From Humibacter albus DSM 18994 (GTDB lineage Bacteria > Actinomycetota > Actinomycetes > Actinomycetales > Microbacteriaceae): 64,000 bases of DNA. Numbering within the stretch: the first letter of the stretch is position 1; every line of letters begins with the position of its first letter. Below are positions 19,176 to 27,405 of the stretch, in pieces. The notes beneath the pieces were generated by a model, which saw only the letters and a program-made list of their open reading frames with translations, searched no databases and had not been told where the DNA came from. A program made the position numbers and the translations under genes. The stretch lies in the NCBI RefSeq assembly GCF_000421825.1, contig NZ_ATXT01000014.1, positions 310,001 to 374,000 on the forward strand, given 5' to 3'.

Positions 19176-20708
19176 ATGGTGAGTTACATTGCGAGACGCA
19201 TCGGCGTCTCGGTTCTGATCCTGATCGCCGCGTCGTTCATCATGTACGTGCTGGCCGCGCACTCCGGCGATCCCCTCCAGGATCTCGAAGGCAGCAGTTC
19301 CCCCAACAAGCAGGCTCTCATCCAGGCTCGCGTGCAGTCGCAGCATCTGGATCTCCCGTCGCCCGTCCGCTGGCTGCTCTGGCTCGGCGGTGTCGCGCGG
19401 TGCATCGTCCCCATCGGCGGGGGATGCGATCTGGGCACCACGTTCCAGAACCAGCAGGTCACCCAGCTCCTGCCCGAGGCCACCGCTGCGACGTTGCAGC
19501 TGGTCACCGTGGCATTCGTGCTCGCAGTGATCCTCGGTGTCGCACTCGGCATGATCACGGCGCTGCGCGCCTACAGCGGGTTCGATTACTCGATCACCCT
19601 CGTCAGCTTCTTCCTGTTCTCCCTGCCGTCCTTCCTGATCGCCGTTCTGCTGAAGAGCTTCATCGCCCTCGGCTACAACAACTTCCTCGCCGATCCGACA
19701 CTGTCCCCGCTGGCACTGGCCGTCTGGGGAGTCGTCGTCGGCCTCATCGTGCAGCTGATCGTCGGCGGCACGTTCCGCAAGCGGGCACTCACGTTCGTGA
19801 TCGCCGGCGTCGTGACGGCGGCCATCCTCTGGTACATGTCGATCACGAAGTGGTTCACGCAGCCTTCGCTCGGTCCCGTCGTCGTGATCGTGTTCTGCGC
19901 TGCGATCGGCTTCGCGTTCGTCGCACTGCTGGCGGGAGTGCACAACCGCAAGGCGTGGCTGACGGCTGGCATCAATGTCGCGATCGCGATCGTCTGCTAC
20001 TTCGCGCTGCAGGGGCTGCTGAACGTCTCGTCGATCGGCACACTGATCATCCTGGCGATCGCGTCGGTCGTGGTCGGGCTGGTGGTCGGCTTCTTCGTCG
20101 GAGGCTACGACCGGGGCCTCATGATGCGCATCGGCGCGTTCACGGCGTTCTTCACCTCCGGGGTGATCGTGCTCGACCGGTTCATGCGATCGTGGCCGGC
20201 CTACATGGACATCACGAACGACAGACCGCTGGCCACGGTGGGCGGAGCGACCCCGGGACTGAACGGCGACGTCTGGATCACCGGCCTCGACACGTTCACC
20301 CACTTCCTGCTGCCCACGATCAGCCTTCTAGCGATCAGCTTCGCGAGCTATACGCGCTACTCCCGCTCCGGGATGCTCGAAGTGCTCGGGCAGGACTACG
20401 TGCGTACCGCGCGTGCCAAGGGCCTTCCGGAGCGCACCGTCATCGTGCGGCACGCGTTCCGCAACATGCTGATCCCGATCACCACGCTGGTCGCGACCGA
20501 CGTCGGGGCCCTGCTCGGTGGTGCCGTCATCACCGAGACCGTGTTCGGCATCAGCGGCATGGGGCGCATGTTCGTCGCCGGTCTGTACAGCACCGACGTG
20601 AACCCGATCATGGGGTACTTCCTCGTGGTGGCGATCACCGCCATCGCATTCAACTTCCTGGCCGATCTCACATACTCGGCGCTCGACCCGCGGGTGCGTG
20701 TGCGATGA
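19176..20708 (+). CDS. Peptide ABC transporter permease (DppB/OppB type) with extra membrane segment
   Basis: 510-residue inner-membrane permease, about 190 residues longer than usual DppB. It begins MVSYIARRIGVSVLILI, the standard first helix. The C-terminal loop that docks the ATPase (EAA motif region) is VRTARAKGLPERTVIVRHAF. Between the helix ending PSFLIAVLLKSF and the one beginning TFTHFLLPTISL is an inserted region (about residues 165-365) with about five more hydrophobic helices. The ATG at 19176 follows GATAGAGG. It is 55 bp before the second permease. Confidence 0.9.
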   Translation: MVSYIARRIGVSVLILIAASFIMYVLAAHSGDPLQDLEGSSSPNKQALIQARVQSQHLDLPSPVRWLLWLGGVARCIVPIGGGCDLGTTFQNQQVTQLLPEATAATLQLVTVAFVLAVILGVALGMITALRAYSGFDYSITLVSFFLFSLPSFLIAVLLKSFIALGYNNFLADPTLSPLALAVWGVVVGLIVQLIVGGTFRKRALTFVIAGVVTAAILWYMSITKWFTQPSLGPVVVIVFCAAIGFAFVALLAGVHNRKAWLTAGINVAIAIVCYFALQGLLNVSSIGTLIILAIASVVVGLVVGFFVGGYDRGLMMRIGAFTAFFTSGVIVLDRFMRSWPAYMDITNDRPLATVGGATPGLNGDVWITGLDTFTHFLLPTISLLAISFASYTRYSRSGMLEVLGQDYVRTARAKGLPERTVIVRHAFRNMLIPITTLVATDVGALLGGAVITETVFGISGMGRMFVAGLYSTDVNPIMGYFLVVAITAIAFNFLADLTYSALDPRVRVR

Positions 20709-20763
20709 GCGGCATGACAGGGCGCGACCACCGCGCAGTTCCAGTGGCCGCGGAGGTGGCAGC

Positions 20764-21948
20764 ATGAGCACGATTCAAGGAAACCTGCCCGAGCCGACGT
20801 TGAACGACGACGCCTCCGACGGACAGGCGGACACCAAGAAGGGTCAGAGCCAGGGCCGGATCATCCTGCGCCGGTTCCTTCGGAGCAAGGTCGCCGTCGC
20901 AGCGCTGATCATCTATCTCCTCATCCTCGTGTTCTCGATCTCCGCGATCGGCATCGGTCCGATCCACGGCTGGTGGCACTACACGTACAAGGAGCTGAAC
21001 CCGCAGGTGAACCAGGGCGCGCCGACGCTGTCGCTGTGGCCGTTCAGCCTGGGCGAGCATCCGTTCGGTCAGGACCGCATCGGCAAGGACTACTTCGCGT
21101 TGACCATGCGAGGCATCCAGAACTCGGTGCTCGTCATGGTCGTGCTCGGTGTGTTCGCCACCGTCGTCGGCGTGGTCGTCGGCGCGATCGCCGGCTACTT
21201 CCGCGGCTGGGTGGACGCCGTTCTGATGCGCATCACCGACATCTTCATCGTGATCCCGGCGCTCGTCGTCGGCGCGATCGTGGGTCGCACGGCCGGAGGT
21301 CTCGGTGCCTTCGGCCTCGCCATCCTGCTCGGCCTCGTCTCATGGATGGTGATCGCGCGCCTGGTGCGTGCCGAGTTCCTCGCCCTGCGCGAGCGCGAGT
21401 TCGTCGAGGCGGCTCGGGTCGCCGGTGCCTCGGATGCCCGCATCATCTTCCGGCACATCCTCCCGAACGCCGTCGGTGTGATCATCGTCGCGTCGACCCT
21501 GCTGATCGCCTCGGCGATCCTGCTCGAGACGGCCATCAGCTACCTCGGATTCGGCATCAAGCCGCCGGACTCGTCTCTGGGTCTGCTGATCAGCCAGAAC
21601 CAGAGCGCGTTCACCACGCGGCCGTGGTTGTTCTGGTGGCCCGCCCTCTTCATCGTGCTGCTGGCGCTGTGCGTCAACTTCGTCGGCGATGGTCTGCGCG
21701 AGGCATTCGACCCGCGGCAGCAGCGCTTCAGCCTTCGACGCACGAAGGAGACCGAGCCGACCGAGGACGAGGCCGCCGCACAGGTGAACGCCGCGAACGC
21801 TGCGAATGTCGCTGGAACCACGATCGACGACGGTCCGTCCCGCGCGGGCGTGCCCGATGGGCCGGCCTCCGATGATTCGGCAGGCGGGGACTCAGCAGGC
21901 AAGCCCGATGGCGGCGGCTCGTCCGGCTCCGACAAGGACCAGAGCTAG
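20764..21948 (+). CDS. Peptide ABC transporter permease (DppC/OppC type)
   Basis: 394-residue partner permease. A polar N-terminus of about 40 residues is followed by a first helix (KVAVAALIIYLLILVFSI), the extracytoplasmic segment with GEHPFGQDRIGKDYF typical of OppC, then five helices and the ATPase-docking loop EFVEAARVAGASDARIIFRH. The last 65 residues are a polar Ala/Asp/Gly/Ser tail without known role. ATG 20764 has CGGAGG seven bases before it; an earlier in-frame ATG lacks this. The next gene on this strand, the ATPase, is 790 bp away beyond an antisense gene. Confidence 0.92.
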   Translation: MSTIQGNLPEPTLNDDASDGQADTKKGQSQGRIILRRFLRSKVAVAALIIYLLILVFSISAIGIGPIHGWWHYTYKELNPQVNQGAPTLSLWPFSLGEHPFGQDRIGKDYFALTMRGIQNSVLVMVVLGVFATVVGVVVGAIAGYFRGWVDAVLMRITDIFIVIPALVVGAIVGRTAGGLGAFGLAILLGLVSWMVIARLVRAEFLALREREFVEAARVAGASDARIIFRHILPNAVGVIIVASTLLIASAILLETAISYLGFGIKPPDSSLGLLISQNQSAFTTRPWLFWWPALFIVLLALCVNFVGDGLREAFDPRQQRFSLRRTKETEPTEDEAAAQVNAANAANVAGTTIDDGPSRAGVPDGPASDDSAGGDSAGKPDGGGSSGSDKDQS

Positions 21949-21989
21949 TGGCCGGCACCGAGGGAGCGCTGCGCGCGGGGCGCGCACGC

Positions 21990-22619
21990 TCAGAGCACCA
22001 GCACGAGCACGGTGCCCACCAGCAGCACCGCCATCGTGCCGCACCACCACCAGTGCACCTGGATGCCCACGGGCGTCTCATCCGCGACGCCCGCTTCGAT
22101 GCGTCCCTCCTCGCGCAGCTTCGCCCATCGATCGCGCACGAGGTAGGCGACCTGCCCGGACTCGCTCGCGGTGAGATCGCCGGGGCGGATCTTGCCGTCG
22201 TCGCTCACCGGGGCCATCGCAGCCCGACCCCTGTCCTGCTTGCGGGCGGCGATGGCCGCACCCGTGCGACCGGGAGCGGGAGCCGCCCACGCGGCGTAGT
22301 GGTGTCCGGGCGTGTAGAGCGTGAGCGCGTACTTCGTGTCGACGTGGATGAGTGCCGGCCACGGCACCGTGATCGTACGGAAGACGTTGCGCAGCTCGAT
22401 GCGCTCGTCGTCGATCACGACACGAGGGCGCCAGAGGCCGGTCCAGATCGCGACCGCGACGAGTGCGACCGGCACCAGTACCCAGGGATTGCGCGGACCG
22501 TCGTGCACCGTGATGTACGCGACGAGAGCGAAGGCATCCAGAGCCCAGGCGATCACCGCGAGGAAGCGGTTGAACGTGGAGACGAACACATCACGGTCGG
22601 CGCTGCCGGATTCCTGCAT
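21990..22619 (-). CDS. PH-domain-like membrane protein, antisense within the ABC operon
   Basis: 209-residue membrane protein. Two N-terminal helices (about 15-33 and 42-60) are followed by a bacterial PH-like segment (RPRVVIDDERIELRNVFRTI, then VPWPALIHVDTKYAL), a cytoplasmic charged region, and a last helix at the C-terminus (TMAVLLVGTVLVLVL). This layout matches small actinobacterial PH-domain proteins of unknown function. ATG 22619 has CACGAT six bases upstream, a near match to the leaderless promoters here. It lies on the opposite strand between the permease and ATPase genes. Confidence 0.75.
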   Translation of the reverse strand: MQESGSADRDVFVSTFNRFLAVIAWALDAFALVAYITVHDGPRNPWVLVPVALVAVAIWTGLWRPRVVIDDERIELRNVFRTITVPWPALIHVDTKYALTLYTPGHHYAAWAAPAPGRTGAAIAARKQDRGRAAMAPVSDDGKIRPGDLTASESGQVAYLVRDRWAKLREEGRIEAGVADETPVGIQVHWWWCGTMAVLLVGTVLVLVL

Positions 22620-22738
22620 GGATCCATCGTGACAGCATCCGCCACCGGCGACGCGCACGCTCGGCACGCCATCACCGGCGCCGCGTGCAGCATCACCTAT
22701 GACACACGGCCCGCGAGCCGAGAAGGGGCCGCCCGCTG

Positions 22739-24649
22739 ATGGCACCTGAGAACAACACCCCCGTACTGCAGGTGAGCGACCTGAGCGTCGACTTCGCCGT
22801 CGACAACGTCTGGGTACCGGCGGTCAAGAAGCTGAACTATTCCATCAAGCGCGGCGAGGTCATGGCCCTGGTGGGCGAATCCGGATCCGGCAAGAGCGTG
22901 AGCTCGATGTCGGTGCTCGATCTGCTCCCGCGCAACAGCCGCGTTTCGGGCTCGATCAAGCTGAACGGCCGCGAGCTGCGCGGGCTGAGCCCGGCGCAGA
23001 TGCGCAACATCCGAGGCAAGGACGTCGCCGTCATCTTCCAGGAGCCGATGACGGCTCTGAACCCGGTGCTGACCGTCGGCTTCCAGATCATCGAGACCCT
23101 GCGCATCCACTACGGCATCTCGCCGCACGAGGCGAAGGACCGCGCGATCGAACTGCTCGGCCTCGTCGAGATGCCCGACCCGATCAAAGCGTTCAACTCC
23201 TACCCGCACCAGCTCTCCGGTGGCCAGCGCCAGCGCGCCATGATCGCCCAGTCGATCTCCTGCGATCCGGGACTGCTCATCGCCGATGAGCCGACGACAG
23301 CTCTCGACGTGACGGTGCAGGCAGAGATCCTCGACCTGATCCGCAACCTCAGCGAGAAGCTCGACTCCGCCGTGCTGCTGATCACGCACGACATGGGTGT
23401 GGTGGCAGACCTCGCCGACCACGTGGCCGTGATGCGCCAGGGCGAAGTGGTGGAGGCGGGGCCGACGCTGCAGATCTTCCGCGAGCCGAAGCATCCGTAC
23501 ACGATCGCGCTGCTGGATGCCGTGCCTCACCTCGGCCAAGGCGCCGAAGGCCAGGAGATCGACGTCACGGTCGCGCTCGCGGCCGCGGCGATCGACGAGG
23601 ACGAGGCGACGACCGGCCTGCTGAAGCAGATCGAGGTCAACGAGCGCGCGCTTGCTCAGGCACAGCGGGTGGCCAAGGAACTCGACGAGCGCGAGGTCGT
23701 TCTGCAGTTCAAGGATGTCGTCATCGAGTACCCGGGACACGGTCGCGTCAAGGCGTTCCGCGCGATCGACGGCGTCGATCTCACGGTGCACAAGGGCGAG
23801 GTGATGGGCCTCGTCGGCGAGTCCGGCTCGGGCAAGACGACGCTCGGGCGCGCGGCCATCGGCCTCTTGCCGATCACCGACGGGTCACTGAACGTGACGG
23901 GTGTCGACCTGTCGAAGTGGAACCGCAAGACGGTGCGCAAGGTGCACAAGAACGCGGGCATCGTGTTTCAGGACCCCGCTTCGTCGCTCAACCCCCGCAT
24001 GACCATCGGGCAGTCGATCGGCGAGCCTCTGATGCTCGCCAACGGACTGAAGGGCCAGGCTCTCGCCCGCGAGGTGCGGTCGCTCCTGACCAGCGTGGAG
24101 CTTCCGACGGCCTATGAGTCGCGCTACCCGCACGAGCTCTCCGGTGGCCAGAAGCAGCGCGTCGGCATCGCTCGAGCACTGTCGTTGCACCCCGACCTGC
24201 TGATCGCCGACGAACCGACCTCCGCGTTGGACGTGTCGGTGCAGGCGACGGTGCTCGAGCTGGTGCGCAACCTTCAGCGCGAGTTCCATTTCGCCTGCCT
24301 GTTCATCACGCACGACCTCGCCGTGATCGACGTGCTCGCGGACCGCATCGCCGTGATGCACCTGGGCAGACTGGCGGAGGTCGGTACGCGGGACGAGATC
24401 CTGCGCAACCCGCAGGATCCCTACACGCAGCGACTCATCGCCGCCGTGCCGCTGCCCGACCCGGAGGTGCAGCGCGAGCGCCGCGAGGTGCGTGCGCGCA
24501 TCCTGGCCGCGGGCAGCGACGAGTACGCGCACGGCACAGAGCCCGAAGGCGGTGAGTATGCGGAGCCGCAGCACTACGCGGCCGCCGAGGACTACGAGGA
24601 GTCGCACGACGATCCGGCGCGCGAAGACGACGGCCGCCCGACCGACTGA
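22739..24649 (+). CDS. Fused double ATPase of peptide ABC transporter (DppD-DppF)
   Basis: 636-residue cytosolic protein with two complete ABC domains. Domain 1: Walker A GESGSGKS near residue 44, signature LSGGQRQRAM, Walker B LLIADEPTTALD. Domain 2: Walker A GESGSGKTT near 361, signature LSGGQKQRVGIA, Walker B LLIADEPTSALD. Each is followed by the oligopeptide C-terminal extension (PYTIALLDAVP, PYTQRLIAAVP). The tail from about residue 585 is acidic and low-complexity. ATG 22739 follows AAGGGG at somewhat long spacing. It drives uptake through the two permeases upstream. Confidence 0.94.
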   Translation: MAPENNTPVLQVSDLSVDFAVDNVWVPAVKKLNYSIKRGEVMALVGESGSGKSVSSMSVLDLLPRNSRVSGSIKLNGRELRGLSPAQMRNIRGKDVAVIFQEPMTALNPVLTVGFQIIETLRIHYGISPHEAKDRAIELLGLVEMPDPIKAFNSYPHQLSGGQRQRAMIAQSISCDPGLLIADEPTTALDVTVQAEILDLIRNLSEKLDSAVLLITHDMGVVADLADHVAVMRQGEVVEAGPTLQIFREPKHPYTIALLDAVPHLGQGAEGQEIDVTVALAAAAIDEDEATTGLLKQIEVNERALAQAQRVAKELDEREVVLQFKDVVIEYPGHGRVKAFRAIDGVDLTVHKGEVMGLVGESGSGKTTLGRAAIGLLPITDGSLNVTGVDLSKWNRKTVRKVHKNAGIVFQDPASSLNPRMTIGQSIGEPLMLANGLKGQALAREVRSLLTSVELPTAYESRYPHELSGGQKQRVGIARALSLHPDLLIADEPTSALDVSVQATVLELVRNLQREFHFACLFITHDLAVIDVLADRIAVMHLGRLAEVGTRDEILRNPQDPYTQRLIAAVPLPDPEVQRERREVRARILAAGSDEYAHGTEPEGGEYAEPQHYAAAEDYEESHDDPAREDDGRPTD

Positions 24650-24713
24650 GGTCGCGACGCGCTCTGAAGGCGGGCGCGCAAGAGCGTACGGCAGCAGTCC
24701 AGGCTGCGTGCGG

Positions 24714-24743
24714 TAGTCTGAGAGACGGGCATTTTCTGCCCGT
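24714..24743 (+). promoter_or_regulatory. typA promoter -10 and 5'-terminal hairpin
   Basis: TAGTCT (24714-24719) fits a -10 element. Seven bases on, at about the transcription start, is a hairpin ACGGGCA-TTTTC-TGCCCGT (24725-24743). The typA leader would be about 125 bases and begin with this stem, which could protect the 5' end. No clear -35 element. Confidence 0.45.
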
Positions 24744-24851
24744 TCGCTGTGCCTGCCCGCACCGAGTGCGAGCCGCGGCGCATCCGACGTCGGTCTGCTC
24801 GCGGTGGCGCGGGCAGGCATCCATTCCCTTCTGCACGCGAGGAACACCGTC

Positions 24852-26762
24852 ATGGCCATCCGCTCCCGGGACGATCTGCGCAACGTCGCGATCGTCGCAC
24901 ACGTCGACCACGGCAAGACGACGCTCGTCGACGCCATGCTGAACCAGACGCACTCGTTCGCCGAGCACGCGCACGTCGAGGAGCGCGCGATGGACTCCAA
25001 CGAGCTGGAGCGCGAGAAGGGCATCACGATCCTCGCCAAGAACACGGCGATCTCGTACAACGGAAAGCACTCGAACGGCACGCCGGTGACGATCAACGTC
25101 ATCGACACCCCCGGCCACGCCGACTTCGGCGGCGAGGTGGAGCGCGGCCTCTCGATGGTGGACGGCGTCGTGCTGCTGGTGGATGCCAGCGAGGGCCCGC
25201 TGCCGCAGACCCGCTTCGTGCTGCGCAAGGCGCTGGAGGCGAAGCTCCCGGTCATCTTGGCGGTGAACAAGACCGACCGGCCGGATGCCCGCATCGCCGA
25301 GGTCGTGCACGAGAGCCAAGATCTGCTGCTCGGCCTGGCCTCCGATCTGTCCGACGACGTGCCGGATCTCGACCTCGACGCCATTCTCGACGTGCCCGTG
25401 GTGTACGCCTCGGGCAAGGCGGGACGGGCGGCCATGGAGGAGCCCGCGAACGGCGCCCTGCCCGACAGCCCCGACCTGGAGCCGCTGTTCGAGGCGATCC
25501 TCACGCACATCCCGGCGCCGACCTACGACGACGAGGCGCCGCTGCAGGCCCACGTCACGAACCTGGATGCCTCGCCCTTCCTGGGCCGCCTCGCCCTGCT
25601 CCGTGTCTTCAACGGCACGATCAAGAAGGGTCAGACTGTCGCCTGGGTGCGCCACGACGGCGACGTGCACCAGGTGCGCGTGACGGAGCTGCTGATCACG
25701 AAGGCGCTGGACCGGTACCCCGCGGAGAGCGCCGGCCCCGGCGACATCGTGGCCGTGGCCGGATTCGCGGACATCATGATCGGCGACACGCTGGCGGACC
25801 CGGAGGACGTCCGGCCGCTGCCCGCGATCCACGTGGACGACCCGGCCATCTCGATGACGATCGGGACGAACACCTCCCCGTTGGTCGGCAAGGTCAAGGG
25901 GCACAAGCTCACGGCGCGCATGGTCAAGGACCGGCTCGACCGCGAGCTGGTCGGCAACGTCTCGCTTCGCGTGCTCGACATCGGACGTCCGGACGCCTGG
26001 GAGGTGCAGGGGCGCGGCGAGCTGGCTCTGGCCATCCTCGTCGAGCAGATGCGTCGCGAGGGCTACGAGCTCACCGTCGGCAAGCCGCAGGTGGTCACCA
26101 AGAGCATCGACGGCAAAGTGCACGAGCCGTACGAGCACCTCACGATCGACGCGCCCGAGGAGTATCTCGGCGCGATCACGCAGCTCCTCGCCGCACGCAA
26201 GGGGCGCATGGACAACATGTCGAACCACGGCACGGGCTGGGTGCGGATGGAGTTCGTCGTTCCGGCACGTGGCCTCATCGGCTTCCGTACCGAGTTCCTG
26301 ACCATCACGCGCGGAACGGGCATCTCCAACGGCATCTCGCACGGCTACGGCGAATGGGCGGGCTCCATCGTGACCCGCAGCAACGGCTCGATCGTCGCCG
26401 ACCGCGCCGGCGTCGTCACGCCGTTCGCCATCATCGCGCTCCAGGAGCGCATGACGTTCTTCGTGAATCCGACCGAAGAGGTCTACGAGGGCATGGTCGT
26501 CGGCGAGAACTCCCGCGCCGATGACATGGACGTGAACATCACGAAGGAGAAGAAGCTCACCAACATGCGTCAGTCGACGGCCGACAACTTCGAGTCGATG
26601 ACGCCGTCGCGGCAGCTGACGCTCGAGGAGTGCCTGGAGTTCGCGCGCGAGGACGAATGCGTGGAGGTGACGCCCGAGAAGGTGCGCATCCGCAAGGTCG
26701 TGCTCGACCAGCAGACCCGAGGACGCCAGACCGCCAGGCTCAAGCGCGAAATGCAGTCCTGA
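24852..26762 (+). CDS. typA: Ribosome-associated GTPase TypA/BipA
   Basis: 636-residue translational GTPase related to EF-G that binds the 70S ribosome and aids assembly and stress adaptation. The G motifs are present: AHVDHGKTT (G1, near residue 15), EREKGITI (G2), DTPGHADF (G3) and NKTDRPD (G4). These are followed by domains II, III and V and the BipA-specific C-terminal domain with NMSNHGTGWVRMEF and VEVTPEKVRIRK. ATG 24852 has GAGGA eight bases before it; an upstream in-frame GTG is unsupported. It stands alone, with a short lipoprotein gene next. Confidence 0.96.
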   Translation: MAIRSRDDLRNVAIVAHVDHGKTTLVDAMLNQTHSFAEHAHVEERAMDSNELEREKGITILAKNTAISYNGKHSNGTPVTINVIDTPGHADFGGEVERGLSMVDGVVLLVDASEGPLPQTRFVLRKALEAKLPVILAVNKTDRPDARIAEVVHESQDLLLGLASDLSDDVPDLDLDAILDVPVVYASGKAGRAAMEEPANGALPDSPDLEPLFEAILTHIPAPTYDDEAPLQAHVTNLDASPFLGRLALLRVFNGTIKKGQTVAWVRHDGDVHQVRVTELLITKALDRYPAESAGPGDIVAVAGFADIMIGDTLADPEDVRPLPAIHVDDPAISMTIGTNTSPLVGKVKGHKLTARMVKDRLDRELVGNVSLRVLDIGRPDAWEVQGRGELALAILVEQMRREGYELTVGKPQVVTKSIDGKVHEPYEHLTIDAPEEYLGAITQLLAARKGRMDNMSNHGTGWVRMEFVVPARGLIGFRTEFLTITRGTGISNGISHGYGEWAGSIVTRSNGSIVADRAGVVTPFAIIALQERMTFFVNPTEEVYEGMVVGENSRADDMDVNITKEKKLTNMRQSTADNFESMTPSRQLTLEECLEFAREDECVEVTPEKVRIRKVVLDQQTRGRQTARLKREMQS

Positions 26763-26877
26763 GCACAGAAGCCGGTCGCGCGAAACGGGACCCGAAGAAC
26801 CGGGGTTCGAAAGGGCGCCGCGCGAGGTGAAGGCTGGAATTGTGCTGCGTTTTCCTCCGTCGCACACCGCGTCGCGT

Positions 26878-26883
26878 TACCGT
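26878..26883 (+). promoter_or_regulatory. -10 element of lipoprotein gene, leaderless
   Basis: TACCGT, six bases (GACAGT), GTG at 26890. This sets the start of the short lipoprotein gene. Confidence 0.55.
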
Positions 26884-26889
26884 GACAGT

Positions 26890-27333
26890 GTGTTCGTGAA
26901 GCGTCGCGCGTTCGTCGCGGTTCCGCTCGCGGTGTTGCTGGCGTTCGGCTCGACGGCCGCGCTTTCGGGCTGCTCCGTGCGCTCCGTGGTGAGGAGCGTG
27001 ACGCACGGTCACGTCGACGTGCGCGGGCACGCCGTGCCTCGTGACTTTCCGCAGGACGTGCCGCTCGCGCACGGCGAGGTCGTGTACGGGGCGTCGGTGG
27101 GATCATCCGAGAGCAAAGTGTGGAACGTCACCATCAAGGTGCACGGCACCGACGCGATGGAGTCGATCGGCGACCAGTTCATGCAGGCGGGGTTCGAGGA
27201 GAAGCTCGACAACTCGTCCACGAAGACGGCAACGGCATCGTTCACCAAGAAGCCGTACTCGGCGCTCGTCGTGGTGGCGAAGGATGCCGCGCGCGGCTGG
27301 GTCGCGAACTACACCGTGAGCGAGAAGGGATAG
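26890..27333 (+). CDS. Small predicted lipoprotein
   Basis: 147-residue secreted lipoprotein of unknown function. After FVKRRAF comes a hydrophobic stretch (VAVPLAVLLAFGSTAA) and the lipobox LSGC. The mature part has PRDFPQDVPLAHGEVVYGA and a beta-rich domain ending FTKKPYSALVVVAKD. The frame is open further upstream, but the signal peptide begins here and a leaderless promoter pattern points to GTG 26890; a GTG two codons later is possible. It is convergent with efeB. Confidence 0.75.
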   Translation: MFVKRRAFVAVPLAVLLAFGSTAALSGCSVRSVVRSVTHGHVDVRGHAVPRDFPQDVPLAHGEVVYGASVGSSESKVWNVTIKVHGTDAMESIGDQFMQAGFEEKLDNSSTKTATASFTKKPYSALVVVAKDAARGWVANYTVSEKG

Positions 27334-27405
27334 ACCTGCGCGCTCCGTGGGGACTCGTGGGCAGGAGCCTCTCGGCGCGCAGATCGTCTCCGCGCGAAGA
27401 ACGTC

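Noticed and set aside
26800-26825. GGTTCGAAA resembling a tRNA T-arm
   Set aside because: No acceptor stem, anticodon arm or D-arm can be paired around it; no tRNA gene was found anywhere in the window.
24435-26867. 810-codon minus-strand frame opposite typA
   Set aside because: Antisense to a conserved GTPase gene; composition is a mirror of typA codons with no domain.
27336-27382. CTGCGCGC/GCGCGCAG arms between the lipoprotein gene and efeB as a terminator
   Set aside because: Only 8-bp arms with a loop of about 30 bases; expected by chance in such GC-rich DNA.
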